DNA from: Adiantum capillus-veneris
Lineage: Eukaryota > Streptophyta > Polypodiopsida > Polypodiales > Pteridaceae
DNA length: 64,000 nucleotides
Assembly: GCA_014529385.2 (NCBI GenBank)
Contig: CM043959.1
Coordinates: forward strand, 48,673,928 to 48,737,927
Direction of reading: 5' to 3'
The position numbers and the translations under genes were made by a program. The notes under the pieces were generated by a model, which saw nothing but the letters and a program-made list of their open reading frames with translations, was not told where the DNA came from and did no database searches. This document shows positions 47,542 to 59,562 of this stretch, in pieces (within the stretch, counting starts at the first letter, position 1; each line of letters begins with the position of its first letter).

Positions 47542-48500
47542 ATGGCACCCAAAACCAAACGTGGTCGTAAACCATCCTACCGCGTTGACCCTATCCCTGA
47601 GGAGTCAGAAAGAGATTCTAATCCTAAGAATGAATTGGGGACTAAGACTGAGGCTCAGGAGGAGCACAGTCATGCTGATGAGGCTAAGGACTCTCAGCAC
47701 TCCAGTCAATCCAAAAGAAGAAGGGCTAAGAGGGAAGAACACAAGGCCAGAAGTTCTCGGACCACATATGGGGATGAAGGAGCCAAAGGCAGTAAAGGTA
47801 GTTGCCATAGTTCTAGTAGAAAAGCCAGGGAGGAGATAGAAACTGAGACTGAAGAAGAAATTGATTGGGATGCAGACACAGACCATTATAAGAAATCTTC
47901 AAGAAGGAGTCAGGTTCCTAAGGTGAGAAGAGGCAGAAACGATGCTGATCGACATGATTACACCTCTTCATTGAAAATCTCTTTTCCAGTGTTCAAAGGT
48001 GGGAAGAAAGATGACCCGGATGTTCATATCCAAGCCTTTGAACAGTATGTTGAGTTGAAAAATATTGATAAAGATGACTGGGGGAATACTTTCCTCAAAC
48101 ATAAAAGGAGGCAGTAAGGAAATGGTACTACCATTACCCAGCTTGTCAACTCGTATCATATAACAAACTACTCAAAGCTTTCCGACTGGAATATTCAGAT
48201 AACATAGGAGATGAGGATATCCTCTGTGAACTGGATAAGATAAAGCAAAGGAAATCAACGAGAATCACAAAGGATTTAGCCAAGAAACTGCCATAGCAGC
48301 TAGACAATTCTGATGCTTGGGTCATTCAAAAGATACCAGCCCTGTCTTATGAGAAAGCACAACCAGATCAATCAAGTTCTGGAACACCTGAGACCATGTT
48401 GGCTGCAGTTCAAGGGTTGATGGAAAAGTTAGGGACTGATAAGGGAGCTGAAAGCACTAGAACAAACAGATACTACCAATTCTTCAAGTTTTGATAACAA
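47542..48500 (+). pseudogene. G2 Gag with internal deletion
   Basis: The ATG opens MAPKTKRGRKPSYRVDPIP and a highly charged N-terminus, then a capsid-like part ISFPVFKGGKKDDPDVHIQAFEQYV. A frame change at about 48,105 leads to AVRKWYYHYPACQLVSYNKLLKAF and DEDILCELDKIKQRK. The text then jumps at about 48,255 to ITKDLAKKLP, which in G1 lies after the zinc knuckles. About 600 bases including both knuckles are therefore missing in G2. Confidence 0.75.
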
Positions 48501-48504
48501 CTCT

Positions 48505-49555
48505 GATCATGAGACTGAGGAAATTCATGTCAAGATTTGTGACAGAATTCAGAAACTCACAGTGGAGCTAGAGGACATTAGAAAAACTTTGCCTGCAACA
48601 GCGAATTTCATCAGACAGCAAAGGAAGACTGAGGCGGAAGCTAGAACGGTTGACTTGGCTGCTGTCAAAGTTGATGAGGTGCCGGTGATCCATGTAGATT
48701 ATAAAGTTAGAAAACAGTGGGAGCCACTATCTGGTGTCATAATGGATGGAGGAGCAGGAGTAAACATCCTGGGGACACATCTTCAGCAAAGGATGGGAAT
48801 TACAAATCTGAAACCTACACCTTTCAAAGTTTGAATGGTGGAGCATCGAGTAGTGTAGGCAAATGTTATGATAGAGAGTATGCAGATAAGAGTGGGCAAG
48901 GAAAAGTTCAAAACTAGCTTCCTAGTATTAGATGTGCAAGGCACGTATGGGATGCTATTGGGGCGTCCATGGCTGCGAACGGCACAGGCTGTTCACAACT
49001 ATGCTAATCAGACTCTGACAATACAAGGTGCCAATAGCAGAATTCAGATTCAGATGAACAACACTAGGAGCTGGAGAAATGAGCTGAGACCCGAAGAGCT
49101 TTGCCAGAAGTATAAGGTGAAGAAAATTGAGAGAATGCTGGCAGCAATGAATATTTTTCCATTAGCCGAGATAGATCTCAACGCAGTATTACTGGACAAA
49201 GATCAGGCTGAAAAGCAAAAGAAGCAATTTCCAGACCAGTTTACTGAGCAGGACTTTGGAGAACGGCGAGTTTAGTTGACTAGAAGGCCAAAAGAACCAG
49301 TTGATTCCAGTGCACCAGTGGATTCTGAACAAATACACTCTGAAGAAGTTACTGAAAATCAGAATAGCAATTCAGAGCTCACGGGACCGTCTTGGGATTA
49401 CGCTGAGGAGTCAACCAAGAGAAAAGGCAGAGGGCCTAACTGGTTACTTCCAGATGATCAGGAAATAGAGGAATGGAATTTAGGTTCTGAGGAAAATCCC
49501 AGATTGATCAAAGTCAACAAACATATGAATCCTAAGATGAAAGAGAAGGCATGAC
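48505..49555 (+). pseudogene. G2 protease and linker
   Basis: Open at 48,562-48,834 with IRKTLPATANFIRQQRK, YKVRKQWEPLSGV and the active site MDGGAGVNIL. A stop at 48,832-48,834 precedes text with LLGRPWLRTAQ (48,868-49,275). The linker has stops at 49,273-49,275 and 49,552-49,554. The protease Asp is kept. Confidence 0.8.
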
Positions 49556-50276
49556 ATATGTTTCAACAGTACAAGGATGTGTTCGCATGGAACATACTGA
49601 TCTTAAAGGATTAGATTCAGAGGTATGTCAACATCGAGTGCCATTGAAACCAGATGCCATACCAGTACGGCTGCAGCAATACCGAATGAATCCAAATTAC
49701 GCTAAGAAGGTCAAGGAAGAGATTGATAACCTTCTAAAGGCTGGGTTCATTACAGAAGTAGCTAGTAGTGACTGGTTGTTCCCTATTGTGGTGGTACGCA
49801 AGAAGAATGGAAAGCTTAGAGTGTGTGTGGATTATAGGAAGCTGAACGCTCAAACAATTAAGGATCCCTTTCCATTACCCTTCACGGATATGTTGCTTGA
49901 TGAAATTGCAGGATATGAGATGTATAGCTTTATGGATGGTTATAGTGGTTATAACCAATTACAAATTGCTCCTCAAGACCGGAGTAAAACCACTTTTATT
50001 ACTGAGTGGGGAGCATTTATGTATTTAGTGATGTCATTTGGTCTTTGCAATGCACCAGCCACTTTTCAACGATGTATGATGGAAATATTCAATGAATTTC
50101 TTCACCGATTCCTTGCTATATTTATGGATGATTTCACTATATATATCAAACATAGGAGAAGCGTTTACTTTTTCTTGAAATGATTTTCTAGTGATGTCAG
50201 GAAAAGCGGACCTGTTTGAACCCATTCAAATCTGTTTTCTTAGTCTGGAAAGGACAGCTACTGGGACATGTAGTGG
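49551..50276 (+). pseudogene. G2 reverse transcriptase, truncated
   Basis: One frame to 50,183 with VPLKPDAIPVRLQQYRMNP, VCVDYRKLNAQTIKDPFPLP, SFMDGYSGYNQLQIA, GLCNAPATFQ and the FMDD active-site box near 50,122-50,136. This is a cleaner copy than G1. The frame shifts just after the box and similarity ends at 50,276, so no RNase H or integrase remains. Confidence 0.88.
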
Positions 50277-51740
50277 TTTTCAAGGTAAGGTGTGCTTGCC
50301 TTATGGTAATTCAACTAAGTCCCATGTCTCATTGTTCACAATCGAGTCATACTTAGATTGCATAGCTTACTCCAATTTCATGTTATCTTCCATTTGAATA
50401 GCTTCTTTGTAACAAACGGGCTCATCACAATCAGTGACTAACACATAGTCCAATCCTAGCACAAACCGCTCAGGGGCACGAGATACACACTACTTGTGAT
50501 AGGAACATCACCAGTAGACTAAGTTGGTTTTCCCAAATTTGTGAAGGCTACATCCTTAAATCTGACTTTCCAATATTCGACCTCTTTGACAGACTGTCTA
50601 TACATTTTAGACTCATTGAGTATCACCTATGAGTTGCAAATGACCTTTCTAGATTCCGGGTGCTAGAGATGATAATCCATCTCTCCATCTGCACCATAAC
50701 CAATGAAGATGCACTTGTGTGATTTGGTGTCCAGCTTTTTCCTAAGCTCTTTTGGCACATGTGAGAATGCCTCCTACAATCTATCATAAGTTGGCTTCTT
50801 GCCAGTCCACATCTCTTGTGGAATCTTGAAATTCAATGGAGTACAAGGTGATCTATTGATGATGTGTACAAATGTCATAACAGCCTCTCCCCAAAACTCA
50901 TGAGATAAATTTGTCATAGATAACATGGTTGTGACTCTTTCTTGAATTGTGCAATTCATACACTCAGCAATTCTATATTGAGCAGTAGTTGTGTACGGCA
51001 TAGTAAAGTGTCTCCAAATCCCTCATTTGCTACTACAGAAATTCTTGAACTCTGTGGAGACATATTCTCCACCATTGTCAGTTCAAAAACCTTTTATCTT
51101 TCTACCGAATTGGTTCTCAACCATGCTAATAATTTCTAGAATTTAGCAAACACTTTGTCTTTTCCCTTCAAGAGGTAGACCCACACCTTCCGAGTAGGGT
51201 CATCTATAAATGTCATGAAATACAGTGCTCCCCCTAGAGATTTGTGTGGCATAGGACCACATAAATTACTATGAACCAAATCTAGAGGGTTTCTCAACTC
51301 TCAATGTAATGGCAAGGAAGTTTGCCTAGTTTGCTTGCCATAGATGAAATTCTCACATAAATTGAAATCAAAATAATTTAACACACGTAAGTAGCCCAAA
51401 CGTTGAAATATTTTCATTCCTTTTTGGATCATATGGCCTAGCTGGCTATGCCACAACTCAGTAGAAGGTTGCTCGGCTACATAAGTAGAACTCTCTTTGA
51501 CTGAAGAGACATATAAAGAGTACAATGAAGCAGATTTATGACCTTTTATGACAACCAAATTTGCTTTATGCACCATCCAAGAATCGTTTCCAAAAACAGT
51601 AGTATAGCCTAGAGCCTCAAGCTGACCGATTGACACCAAACTCGTAGCCAATTTAGGAACATGTCTGAATCCATGAAGCATAAATTCAGTGTCATTCTTT
51701 ATGCATAACTTGACATCTCCCATACCGCATATATCAAGCT
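50277..51740 (-). pseudogene. minus-strand copia integrase and start of RT
   Basis: Read on the minus strand: GAG-pre-integrase text near 51,450-51,300 (ELWHSQLGHMIQKGMK), core text, then MPYTTTAQYRIAECMNCTIQE at 51,001 on, where related elements read TPQQNGVAERMNRT. The catalytic Glu region is altered (IAECMN). FWGEAVMTFVHIINRSP and KCIFIGYGADGEM follow, and RT N-terminal text NNETWDLVELP lies near 50,310-50,280. Several stops interrupt it. The second-Asp region is not cleanly readable. Confidence 0.75.
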
Positions 51741-52823
51741 ATTAGGAATCTTTGAGCTTGGTTGAACCATGCATAGTAGTATATGTGGAGAACCATTTCC
51801 TCTGGGGAGTAACATGGAAACTGGCACCTAGATCTATTATCCAATTTTGTGCATAACACTCATCAAGAGACAATAACGCATCTAGACTCAAATCGGAAGT
51901 GAAAACAAGAACATCTAAGAGCTGTTGCACATCAAGAACAACTTCTAGAGATGGAGATTCAACCACATTGATCTCCTTTATCTTTACACCTCTTTGGAGT
52001 GTCAGACTTCACAATAGCTTTGTCCTTTTCACAATGTAAAAGACGACAATCTTTCTTTAAATGGCCTTTCTTACCACAATGATAACATTCTACATTTATC
52101 AAGTCACGTCCTCGACTCTTGCTATGATTGTGGTGATCCTTATGATTCTGTGAACAACCGCAATTGCGACTACATCCACCTCTTTGCCTATGGTGATTAT
52201 GGCCACTTGCCATGTATGCATCTCCATGCCCACCACTATCAAGAGATTGACGTCTAATCTCCTCATTGAGAAATGCACTACTAACATCGTCGAATTTCAG
52301 TTTACCACTTGGTGCGGAGTTACTGATCGCAGTATTGAACATGTCCCAAGAAGAAGGCAAAGAGCATAGTAAGAAAATGGCCTTCATTTCATCATCAAAA
52401 TTCAGCCCTTTTGATGTCAGCTGAGAAAATGTTCCATTTAACTCATTCAAGTGTGCATTAACACTACTACCTTCTTTCATATTCAAGCGCATAAGTTTCT
52501 TCATCAAAGAAAACTTTGTTAGAAGCACTTTTTCCATCCCAAGTTGTGCATAGAGTCTCCCAAAGCTCTCGTGTTGTAGTCTTGTCCATAATCATGAAGA
52601 ATATGGTCTCTCCAAGATGTAATCTAACCGTGGCCATAGCACGGGCATCCAACTCTTCCCACTGATCATCAGTGTAAGCATTCTGTCTATGCTCTTTCAA
52701 TGGTGCTACCAGACCCTTGTTGACCAAGACATCAAGCATATGTTGCTTCCAAATCGTAAAGTTTGTGCCATCGAATTTCTTTATGTAGTAGTCTTTCCTT
52801 TCTGAAGCACTACTAGCAACCAT
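51741..52823 (-). pseudogene. minus-strand copia Gag and protease
   Basis: The start is the ATG at 52,823 (MVASSASERKDYYIKKFDG). The Gag core KFDGTNFTIWKQHMLDVLVN runs to about 52,500, where the frame shifts. The second part holds SLPSSWDMFNTAISN and an intact zinc knuckle CYHCGKKGHLKKDC near 52,050-52,090. After a further break the protease site reads WIIDLGASFHVT near 51,815-51,850, with Leu in place of Ser in the DSGA box. Gag size and order fit copia. Confidence 0.82.
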
Positions 52824-53523
52824 AACTAAAGAGAAAATGACCAAAGATTTATGGCAAAAAGTGTTGGGATAATTTGAGTAGATTTTCCCATAAAACAAGA
52901 GTAGAAACTCAACACAAAATGTGACAGAATCACTAGTTGTAAGCAGTCAAATGTGCCAAGAACGCATATGGTCAACTCGCGGGAAAAATCCAATAGAGTC
53001 TCCTCTGTATGGGGATCAAAGTCTCAAACTAGACTGGAAAAAATTCAACGCATAAACTGACAAAAGCAACCACTGGGCATAAGATTGACGTAACAAATGG
53101 TCATGTGACTGCCAACTCATTGTGTTAAAAGCAAAATTTTATGTCCAGATACATAGCCTATGGAGAGGATACTGAAAGAGGGGTACTCCAGCAACCTGTA
53201 TCATTGAAAGCGTCTCAACGTTTGAGAACACCCCAGCTCAAGAAAACCTCACGCAAACAACCCTCCAAAGGCTAAGCAGACTCAAGACTAGCCACAATCT
53301 CAGTGCAAAAGGGCTCTTTCACATTGAGTCTAAAAAACAGCCGAGAAAAATGTCAAAATTGCCCAAAAATGGATCCACACGATATACAGAAGGTAGTAAC
53401 CGCAACTCAACATACATGAGAAATCACACACAAATAGGTGCCAGAAAATTGTTGCATACAGTAAACAAATCCCTACGAGGATATCTGATCTCAAAAGAGC
53501 TCAATGGCACTATGTGTGCTCAA

Positions 53524-53669
53524 GAAAGTGTGCATATGTCAATGCATGACCATTGGCAGAGAAACTGGTGCCAAAATGACTATCAATAGTGCCTATGAAA
53601 GTGTGCATATGTCAATGCATGAACATCTGTAAAGAAATTGGAGCCAAAATGACTACCAAGAGTGCCTAT
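53524..53669. repeat. 73-bp tandem duplication
   Basis: GAAAGTGTGCATATGTCAAT starts at 53,524 and 53,597. Both copies run through CCAAAATGACTA to AGTGCCTAT with a handful of differences. Confidence 0.9.
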
Positions 53670-53977
53670 GAAGGTGTTGTACCTCTGCGTGTCTAAAAAG
53701 CTAGAGAAACTGGGTGTATGTGGGCGCAAAATCCCCCCTATAAACCTGCATGTCAGTGTAGACTATGGAATGCGATGCTGATTTCCACCGCCCAACAAAA
53801 ATTTGCTAGTCAAGTAGCCGCCAAAAAGTCAAATCTAAAACTATGTCGAACACGCGATCGATATGCTCAATGTCACTCCGCTATGATAGAGGTACAACGC
53901 TAGTGGGAAAAATGCCCGTCCGCGAGAACGTTGATGTCGTGGAAGAAAGATCACCGCGGAACGTCGAGAAAGCCTGT

Positions 53978-53978
<1 letters not shown>

Positions 53979-54022
<44 letters not shown>
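53979..54022. repeat. CT microsatellite (about 44 bp)
   Basis: A pure CT run within the minus-strand copia leader. Confidence 0.95.
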
Positions 54023-54024
<2 letters not shown>

Positions 54025-54276
54025 GCCTAAGTCATTGAAGACGGTGCGACACTCACGCGTAATGTGCCAACAATGTCGCTAATCAGCAAAACGGATTGGG
54101 ATGGCCGGATGTCGCCGATGGAGAAATTCATTGTTGTCATTGATGTCGATAATATCAGAGTGTGAGTGTGACCTCAATACTCTCAAACCTTCTCTTGGTC
54201 GAAGGGTGTGTGTGGGTGTGTGGACAAGGGGCGGAATGTCGAGCCGATGATGGAGTAGGAGGATGGGATGTGCAGC

Positions 54277-54289
54277 CACTCTAACCCAA
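54277..54289 (-). promoter_or_regulatory. possible primer binding site of the minus-strand copia
   Basis: The minus strand reads ATTGGGTTAGAGTGGC, a decayed match to ATTGGTATCAGAGC. It lies right at the border with G3 gypsy text. Confidence 0.3.
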
Positions 54290-54290
54290 T

Positions 54291-55272
54291 TGTGAAGTTA
54301 ACTACTAAACTCAATGACACTAGAAGAAAGTCACTTATAGCTGCCAATTTCATCAGAAATAAAAAAGAGAAAGAGTCAAATGCAATGAAAGTTACTATCT
54401 AAAATTGAGGATGACCAAGCACTAGTCATTCAGATTAACTATAAGGTGAGAAAGCAGTGGGATCCAATGTCAGGTGTTGTTTTGGAGTGAATATTTTGGG
54501 AGAGCATGTAAAGCAAAAACTAGGGAAGATGGAGCATGATCCTTTCAAAATTAGGATGGCAAATCAAAGGGTTATCCAAGCCAATGGTCTGATCAAGAAT
54601 CTCCAAATTAGAGTCAAATCGAAAAAATTTAAAACCGGTTTTTTAGTTATGAATGTCCAAGGTGCATACAGTATGCTCTTAGGAAGGCCATGCTTAAGAA
54701 GTGTAGGAGCCATACATGATTATGCAGGTCAAAGACTGACCACACAAGGTCCCAATAGAAGAATCTAGATAAAAACTAATAACACTAGAAGCTAGAGAAG
54801 GGCAATGCACCCAAATGAGTAATGCAAAAAGTACGAGACCAAAAAGATAGAACAACAACGAACATCTTTCCCATAGCTGAAAGAAACCTGAAGATGGTTT
54901 TGATAGATCAACAACAAGCTGAAAAACAAAGACAATAGTAGCCAGATAACTTTACTGAGTCAAACCAAGGGTAAAGAACAATTAATCTAGATGAAAGGTC
55001 TTCAAGAGAAGGTGAAAGCCAAAAAATTGGGAAAACCAGACCAGATGGGGCAGACACAGAAAACAGATAGCAAAACACACAAGCACATGAACATAATAGG
55101 GTACCAATTGATCAAGAAGAGGATTTAGCCAACACAAATAACCCTTACAATGAGTATGCAACAAGTATACATATAGAAGAAGAAGTTGAATCCCTAGCCA
55201 TACCAAAAGGGGATGGAATATCAAACTAATTATTACTAGATGATTAAGAAATAAAAGAATGGAATTTAGGTT
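54291..55272 (+). pseudogene. G3: protease and linker fragment of the G-family gypsy
   Basis: Text matches G2 48,560-49,490 at lower identity: ANFIRNKK, YKVRKQWDPMSGV-like text in broken frame, FGVNILGEHVKQKLG, SMLLGRPCLRSVGAIHDYAGQ. A small deletion removed the DGGA active site near 54,480 (VVLE followed by TGA, then NILG). Many stops follow. It ends in GGAATTTAGG at about 55,270, inside the linker. Confidence 0.8.
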
Positions 55273-55317
55273 ATTTAGATTTCTAAGTCTCAATCATCAT
55301 TGAAAGCATTGAAATTA

Positions 55318-55527
55318 TTTCTTATTTTTTTAGAAAGCCACCGTGACCCTTTCACTTGTTTGAATATCTTCCACTTGTTTTGAAATGTAGTGGCCTCATT
55401 GACAAGGAAACATGTAGGACCATCACCTACACTTTTTCTTTTAAAACAAAGACAAAAGATGGGAAACTACTTTCCCAACCCTCTAACAAGTGAAAGGGTC
55501 ATGGTGGCTTTTTAAAACAATAAGAAA
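55318..55527. mobile_element. foldback/MITE-like element, 210 bp with 43-bp inverted ends
   Basis: Left end 55,318-55,360 and right end 55,485-55,527 are inverted repeats with three mismatches in 43 (core AAAGCCACCRTGACCCTTT). The middle is about 124 bases without coding potential. The transcript would fold into one long hairpin. I could not define a target duplication, so the superfamily is open. Confidence 0.8.
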
Positions 55528-55600
55528 GTGATAAAATCATTAGGTCGAGTTCAACTGAAAATTTGGTCTTCATGAAAGAAATGCCTCAGCATAGCCTTGA

Positions 55601-56070
55601 GCCAATTGAAATTCGAGACTAGCTAGTTGCAAACCATGGTAAAGGGAAGAAAAAACGGTAAAATATGTGAGAAGATATTTCAACAATCATGCAAATTTCA
55701 AAATTTTTCTAGTATATTTAGTTTTCTTCTTTGTGAGGAGGAAACTCGACCAACAATTACTTAATAAAAGGGACTTTCCCAAATATTGACAAAATTTAAG
55801 TTATAAAATGCAAGAAAAGTCAATCCATGTGAGGCTGGGAAAAGAAATGTGAAATAGAATTTACTAGAATTATACAAATTAAAGCTTCACTTTAACATTC
55901 TAAGACAATAGAATGCAAGAAAAGTCAAGACATGTCAATGTGAAATGAAAGATCCATTTACTATTTTATAGCTGAAATAACATTTAAGGTAAGTCTCAAT
56001 CATCATTGAAAACATTGAAAGTATGCCTAACCCAACTCTCCTCTAAGGCTTCTTCGAGAAAGCCAAAAAC
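55601..56070. repeat. dispersed repeat copy 1
   Basis: Starts CCTTGAGCCAATTGAAATTC and ends with the block ACATTCTAAGACAATAGAATG, AAGTCTCAATCATCA, CATTGAAAGTATGCCTAACCCAACT, AGAAAGCCAAAAAC. The same blocks recur at 56,530-56,763, 57,398-57,480 (partial), 61,228-61,560 and partly 61,998-62,110. There is no coding content. Confidence 0.75.
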
Positions 56071-56460
56071 TTCTCCCTCTAGCTCTCATGCACACCGAAT
56101 AAAAGAAGTTTTGGAGAGACACACACACACAACTCCATCCTACGCATTGATTTAAAAAACAAGGTGAGGACTCACGATGGCCTATTGAAGGTAAGGGGGG
56201 GAGGAAAGAATTATCGAAAGTAGGTATAATCAGTGTTGCAGTTGTATTGTTTCAATATAAAATTGTATTGTCCATATACACACAAATTACAAACTATCGG
56301 TTCCAGAATGTCTTACTGATCGATTTGACCCCAGCCATTGTGTTCAACGACGGATTATGCTATAAATGCCCTACCTAATGTCTTGTTATTTAAGGACTTA
56401 CTTTTTAATGCCTTCATAAAAAAAGGTAGATTTAATAAACATAAGTACATAAATAAATAA
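56071..56460. other. unassigned stretch
   Basis: No feature I can support, apart from a CA run at about 56,121-56,131. Confidence 0.5.
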
Positions 56461-56506
<46 letters not shown>

Positions 56507-56534
56507 ATATATATATATATGTATGTATGTATAG
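56461..56534. repeat. AT/GT compound microsatellite
   Basis: AT units, a GT run, ATGT units and again AT, ending ATGTATGTAT. It is bounded on the right by dispersed repeat copy 2. Confidence 0.95.
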
Positions 56535-56763
56535 AATTTACTAGAATTATGTAAGGTGAAGCTTCGCTTTAGCATTCTAAAAGAATAGCATGCAAGAGAA
56601 GTCAAGCCATGTGAAGATGCAAAAATGAAAGGGGAAATAAAAAGATCTATTTAATATTATTAAATTTAAATGATATTTAAGGTAAGTCTCAATCATCACT
56701 AAAAACATTGAAAGTATGCCTAACTCAACTCTCGTCTAAGGCTTCTTTTAGAAAGACAAAAAT
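56530..56763. repeat. dispersed repeat copy 2
   Basis: Shares TAGAATTATG(T/C)AAGGTGAA, AGCATTCTAAAAGAATAGCATG, GGTAAGTCTCAATCATCA, CATTGAAAGTATGCCTAAC and GGCTTCTTTTAGAAAG with the other copies. Confidence 0.75.
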
Positions 56764-58457
56764 CAATGTGGTAATTTTAGTTAAAAAGTATGATTTAAAG
56801 TGATTTTATAGATTAAAACCAATCAAATACAAATTCTTTTGGGATTCAATTTTACATAAATTCTATACACTGTTATGCATCTTGAGATTTGGTTCAATAA
56901 AACTTATCAAAACATTAGAAATGAGAGTATAGATGCTTTAGTAAGATTTTTCTTATGGAGCTTGCTATGATTTATTGATCGATGTAACTTTTTGAAGTCA
57001 TGCTCATCTTAATAGCTTATATTGCGTGTTAAACAAGAATTTTTAGTGTGCAGTTTTGCAATGTAAAAAAAAAGGTATTTATAGTTTTCATAAATATCAC
57101 TAATTATTATCGCAAATAATTCTTAAATAACCTAAGTGAATTAAGGAGAGATAGTTTAGATACATTCATACATGAGGAGAAAATAAAAGACACTTACTTT
57201 ATTGGAGGTCTTTAAACCAATAGGCTATGATTCTATAAATAAGAGCCTCACTTAGCTTAGTTTTTTTCTTGAAAAGTTTAAGATTTTGTATGTGAGATTC
57301 TTGTTAGACCTCTCAAGAACACCAATTAAATACCATAACAAGGCTTATATTTGCTAAGATTTAGAAGAAATTATATGTGAATTGTAAGAAACAATATGAA
57401 ACTTCACACGGACATTCTAAAAGAATTAGGAATGTAAAGTCAAGCCATAATAATGCTATGAAATGAATAACAAGAGAATTTTATAATTGTTTGTACAAAA
57501 GGTCGATCCAATCACTATAAGGAAACAATAAACTTGCATAATGTCCATAAAAAGGTGATGTAAGGAAACAATTGAAGGGACAACAAAGTTATTTTACAAA
57601 GACCCTTGCCATGTGGCGTTCATTTGGCCAAAGAATCCAATGGCCTTGGTGTTGCAACAACCTTGCACAATGAACCCTATGGCCTTCCACATGCCAAAAA
57701 AGTATTGCCAAAAGAGGAGGAATCGGATTGTAGCTTTGTTGTCTTTTATCATTCTCTCTCCTTCTTACATGTACACACACACACTCTTACAATATTTTCT
57801 GTATGCAAAATAGAAAATTGTTGTATCTAAGAATAGGCCACTCTAATCTTCAATAGATTGAGACATATGAGGACAAAAGGAGAAGAAGAGTGATGGCTGC
57901 AAACCAAGAGAGCCTTGAGTATACACAAGCTTGAGTTGTACTACATTGTAGAGCTTGAAAGATTATCTGCTTATAGCATAATTCTATGTTAGCTACATAT
58001 GTTGCAAAGCCAATCAAAGTTTAAATTGTAGCACTATATCATTCATCAAGGTACCCCTTGGACATCATAGTCTTGGAGGTGATTTGGAATATGGAATTAC
58101 TTCTTGCCACAACTTCACATGTGTTGTTTAATTCATCTTTTTGTTATCGATTTGAATTTGGTGAAGAAATTGTTGCAATTTTTGTACAAATATTTTCATA
58201 AGTATTCGCACACCCATGGGTACATGCGTGCATGCGCATGTGTGCACGTACGTGCGTATAGGCGCATGTACACACACACACACACAAAAATCAAAACACA
58301 CCCTCACTTGAAAATACACTATACCTACACAAATGCATACACATGTATATACTCCTATCCGCATGTGCGTTAGTGTGTGCACACACAATCACTCATTTAG
58401 ATGTAAGTAGGCAAAGCTAGAGATTATAACTAATATACTTCTAATTCACATGTGCGT

Positions 58458-58489
<32 letters not shown>

Positions 58490-58866
58490 CACACACAATA
58501 AGACATTTTGACATAGTGCATATGTATATTGGTTTATTTTTTACATCCATACAAAATTGAAATTTAGGGTTCTATGATAAATACAATAGAGGATTATATA
58601 CTACAAATGTGGTGATGGATTTAAATCTATAAGTCCCATGGACACACCCTCTACATTTATAGACACATGCATATTCACAATGACATTTTTGTTGTGAATT
58701 TAGTGTCTTGAGAAGATGTTCTCAACTTGTGTGATTACAAAATAAGAGATTGTGAGAAGTTCTACTTATCAAGATATAACTCATCTCTATTAAATGGTGA
58801 TTCTTTTTTGCGCTCTCTCTCTCTCTCTCTCAATGGATAGCTTACCTCATTATTGGAGAACGCAAG
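56764..58866. other. AT-rich unassigned stretch with CA runs
   Basis: No gene seen. It contains a partial dispersed-repeat copy at 57,398-57,480, CA runs at about 58,270-58,286 and 58,459-58,487, and a short CT run near 58,813-58,831. Confidence 0.55.
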
Positions 58867-59562
58867 ATGCTATGCATTGCTAGATGTGACAACTATAACA
58901 TGTGGATGGGGGGTGCTTTACACCTATCACCCATTCAATACATGATTAATTCTAACTATTTGTTGTCTGGTTGGTTAGCACGTGAGTCTCTCATCCCTCA
59001 GCTAGGAATGCTTGTGGCAAAAAGCTTCTCCTACAAAATCCAATTTCTTTGTGAATTTATCTTTGTAAAACTGATTAATTCTATGTTCTAGGGTAATTTA
59101 TGATCATAAAGATAATTTATTTTGTATTGAAACTTCAATCTAAATTGTACTTAAGCATTTGATTCCAATTGTGGTTAGGATTAAATACATAAGACACACA
59201 CACCCCTGTTTCCTAACTAGCGGGCTAATATCATATGCTTAAGTGTCAATTTAGTTAAAATTTGTTTAAGGAGCTAACTGTTTACAAGTATTATTTAGGA
59301 AAAATGGATTCCATCATTGGTTAAATTTGGATATGCTATTACTAAAGCTCCTAATCCCATTCCTACCATTGGTACACAATGCATTTTATCTTGTTTTAAG
59401 GGCCCTGGATTTCACAAGAAACTCCTATATTTTGAAAAATAAACATGTGAAAACAATACCCTATCTGCCCTCAACATTGCATCTATAAATGATTGGATTT
59501 CTCTTCTCGTAACATCATGAAAAAACCCCACTGATTGTCTTGAGAAAATTAATAAGCTGTTA

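Larger units (their letters stand above)
46975..50276 (+). mobile_element. Ty3/gypsy copy G2, 5' LTR to RT, truncated
   Basis: Same family as G1 (1-4,336): protease, linker and RT text are nearly the same. It has its own 5' LTR candidate and Gag start, which G1 lacks here. Similarity to G1 stops exactly at about 50,276, within the connection domain (GTAGTG then unrelated text), where a minus-strand copia begins. Confidence 0.88.
52824..54276 (-). other. long leader of the minus-strand copia
   Basis: 1.45 kb between the primer-like site and the Gag start with no domain. It carries a 73-bp duplication and a CT run, so part of it may be inserted text. Confidence 0.4.
50277..54290 (-). mobile_element. 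minus-strand Ty1/copia internal region without LTRs
   Basis: From right to left it has a primer-site-like start (54,277-54,289), a 1.45-kb leader, gag, protease, integrase and the first part of RT, cut at 50,277. Both ends abut G-family gypsy text and neither LTR is visible. It is unrelated in LTR and Gag text to the intact copia at 25.9 kb. It has stops and frameshifts. Confidence 0.8.
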
